Both the position numbers and the translations under genes were made by a program. From Chlamydiota bacterium (GTDB lineage Bacteria; Chlamydiota; Chlamydiia; Chlamydiales; JAJFMB01): DNA of 7,054 nucleotides. This document shows positions 5,942 to 7,054 of this stretch, piece by piece (position 1 is the first letter of the stretch; each line of letters opens with the position of its first letter). A model generated the notes under the pieces. It ran no database searches. It saw only the letters and a program-made list of their open reading frames with translations, and was not told the origin of the DNA. The stretch lies in NCBI GenBank assembly GCA_021772355.1, contig JAJFMB010000198.1, positions 1 through 7,054 on the forward strand. Reading direction: 5' to 3'.

Positions 5942-6497
5942 TGATCAAAAGGCTGGGATGGCGGGGCCTATTTGGCCATGTGTGGTAATGACAGTGCCAT
6001 TTTTTTGGAGATAAGTTTTTTATAAACTCCATTATAGCGCTCTCTTCTCTTAAACCCTCGTCGTGCCCCGGGTAGCAGGTGACGCTAATAAGGCCATCCG
6101 GCCGCAATAAAGACAAAGCAGAGTTTAAACTCTCAAGAGTACTGTTCAGCATGGTAGTAATGCTTTTGTCTCCTCCAGGCAAGTATCCTAAGTTATATAC
6201 AATAAGTTTTACAGAGCCCGGTTCAATCTTTTTTGGAAAAACCGAATGACACTGATTGTAAAAATGTACATCTGCAGTATTTTGCTCCGAAGCGATTTTT
6301 TCTTTGGCAAGTGAGAGCGCTTCCTTTTGAATGTCTATGGAGTGCACTTTCCCTTCATATGCCAACTGAGCTAAAAAAAGTGTGTCATGGCCATTGCCAC
6401 ATGTCGCATCGACAACAATATCGTTTCGTTCGACGACTTTTTGCCAGTAGTCATGAGCTAAAGAAAGGTGAGGCTTAAAGTTATTTTTGCAAATCAT
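5928..6497 (-). CDS. SAM-dependent methyltransferase, YtqB/MnmM-like (rRNA_methylase family)
   Basis: From ATG 6497 this is a 189-residue class I SAM-dependent methyltransferase, the usual length for the YtqB family. Motif I is VVDATCGNGHDTLFLA (28-43). Asp55 in HSIDIQ is the expected ribose-binding acidic residue at the end of strand 2. YNLGYLPGGDK (101-111) and YPGHDEGLREE (142-152) are signature segments of the family formerly annotated as putative rRNA methylase. B. subtilis YtqB has been shown to be MnmM, which methylates nm5s2U to mnm5s2U at the tRNA wobble position; the same role here is inferred. Two upstream in-frame ATGs (6527, 6545) are less likely: the added residues precede the conserved core and would run into the divergent gene. 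No Shine-Dalgarno precedes ATG 6497, but TATAAT ends 6 bases before it, so the mRNA may be leaderless. Pathogenic chlamydiae, as I recall, carry this family next to murB-nusB. Confidence 0.9.
   Translation of the reverse strand: MICKNNFKPHLSLAHDYWQKVVERNDIVVDATCGNGHDTLFLAQLAYEGKVHSIDIQKEALSLAKEKIASEQNTADVHFYNQCHSVFPKKIEPGSVKLIVYNLGYLPGGDKSITTMLNSTLESLNSALSLLRPDGLISVTCYPGHDEGLREESAIMEFIKNLSPKKWHCHYHTWPNRPRHPSLLIITPL
5973..6006 (+). terminator. Weak candidate terminator for the exonuclease/GMP reductase transcript
   Basis: About 30 bases past the GMP reductase stop, TGGC..TG and CA..GCCA form an imperfect hairpin followed by seven T (6000-6006). The stem has two mismatched positions and a long loop, so it is weak. 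It lies inside the convergent methyltransferase gene. Confidence 0.2.
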
Positions 6498-6503
6498 AGA
6501 AAC

Positions 6504-6532
6504 ATTATAGTATATATATGTACTCATGAGAA
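6504..6532 (-). promoter_or_regulatory. Candidate promoter of the methyltransferase gene, possibly giving a leaderless mRNA
   Basis: On the minus strand a perfect TATAAT (6509-6504) lies 17 bases after TTCTCA (6532-6527, 4/6 match to TTGACA). The predicted initiation site, 6-7 bases beyond the -10 box, coincides with the A of ATG 6497. The -35 box overlaps the start codon of the divergent DUF2490-like gene. Confidence 0.4.
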
Positions 6533-7054
6533 GAATAATATCCACTTTGACACTTCTGATTTTAGCGCCGGTTTGCCTCTTTGGTGCAGATGATTTCCAA
6601 GTTTGGTGCGAAATTGATACTCAAGTTCCAGTGAATGAAAACGTTTCCCTTCAGTATCGAATCGCTTATCGCTGGGATCATAATGCGACGCGCTTGCACC
6701 TTGTCTATAATCAGCTTCTGCTCGACTGGCAAATGAGTAAGACGTGGTCCTCTGCCCTGGTGTTTCGACAAGCGTATTTCTTACATTCAATCTCGGAACA
6801 TGCGGACGAGTGGACTCCCAATTCTATTCCCGGCATAGACATAGTAAAACGGGGGAATATAAGGAAAATTGAATGGGCTCACCGCTCCCGTCTTAACTAC
6901 CTTTCTAACGATCATACTTGGCATTACCGTGATCGTCTTAAGGTGAGGGTTCCGCTCGACGCCAATCAAAAACTCTTTATGATCTGTTATGAAGAGTTGT
7001 TTTTTGCCTTATTCAATGAGTTTATCCAAAGTCGTTTTTATGTTGGCTTTCAGG
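6526..7054 (+). CDS. DUF2490-like secreted, putative outer-membrane beta-barrel protein (3' end outside window)
   Basis: The frame opens at ATG 6526 and stays open for 176 codons to the window end. Residues 1-20 form a signal peptide: positively charged MRR, a hydrophobic core, and probable signal peptidase I cleavage after LFGA before DDFQVW. The mature part alternates aromatic and polar residues as expected of transmembrane beta-strands. It has features I associate with DUF2490: an initial WCEID-type strand, FRQAYFLH, an RSRLNYL strand, HYRDRLKVRVPLD, a YEELFFALFNEF segment and a closing SRFYVGFQ strand. DUF2490 members are uncharacterised, probably outer-membrane proteins of Gram-negative bacteria. 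Little should be missing, since SRFYVGF usually comes near the end of the family. No Shine-Dalgarno precedes the start; TATAGT (6506-6511) is a possible -10 box within the shared 28-base divergent spacer. Confidence 0.8.
   Translation, partial: MRRIISTLTLLILAPVCLFGADDFQVWCEIDTQVPVNENVSLQYRIAYRWDHNATRLHLVYNQLLLDWQMSKTWSSALVFRQAYFLHSISEHADEWTPNSIPGIDIVKRGNIRKIEWAHRSRLNYLSNDHTWHYRDRLKVRVPLDANQKLFMICYEELFFALFNEFIQSRFYVGFQ

Noticed and set aside
6526..6600. Lipoprotein signal in the DUF2490-like protein (Cys in LAPVC)
   Set aside because: The residues before the Cys (A-P-V) do not fit a lipobox. Signal peptidase I cleavage after LFGA is more consistent with a beta-barrel protein.
6524..6790. Minus-strand frames opposite the DUF2490-like gene
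   Set aside because: The plus strand has a signal peptide and a DUF2490-like pattern open to the window end; the minus frames have no features.

Overview
The window looks like a chromosomal segment of a moderately AT-rich bacterium. My best guess is an environmental (amoeba-associated) member of the Chlamydiae. This rests on the nusB-murB pair, with a YtqB/MnmM-type methyltransferase nearby. From memory, pathogenic chlamydiae carry the same three families side by side. No 16S rRNA or other decisive marker is present, so the assignment is an inference. Nothing indicates a prophage, transposon, CRISPR array, tRNA or rRNA.

Layout. Positions 1-4145 are read on the minus strand as a probable four-gene unit. 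In transcription order it holds a 711-residue protein of unknown function (4145-2010), nusB (1974-1468), murB (1475-615) and a PHP-domain phosphoesterase of the TrpH/YciV/RNase AM type (622-1, cut by the window edge). The last three are tightly packed, with nusB/murB and murB/PHP each overlapping by exactly 8 bases. An AT-rich divergent intergenic region (4146-4327) separates this unit from a plus-strand pair. That pair is a DEDDh-type 3'-5' exonuclease (4328-4933) and, 3 bases on, a CBS-less IMP dehydrogenase/GMP reductase family enzyme (4937-5941), most like GMP reductase. Its 3' end overlaps by 14 bases the 3' end of a minus-strand YtqB/MnmM-like methyltransferase (6497-5928). Diverging from the methyltransferase, after a 28-base spacer, is a secreted DUF2490-like putative outer-membrane protein (6526 to the window end, partial).

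How the genes fit together. NusB (antitermination of rRNA transcription) and MurB (second committed step of peptidoglycan precursor synthesis) are core housekeeping genes. The PHP enzyme, the exonuclease and the GMP reductase-like enzyme all act on RNA/DNA ends or nucleotides, so the region has a nucleotide-turnover flavour, but only adjacency supports a link. The 711-residue protein has no recognisable domain and is the least explained part of the window.

The most useful second-look items are the 711-residue protein, the loss of the motif III aspartate in the exonuclease, the cysteine in place of the usual catalytic serine in MurB, and the very compact methyltransferase/DUF2490 divergent start region, which may produce leaderless mRNAs. 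I found no convincing new multi-gene system.
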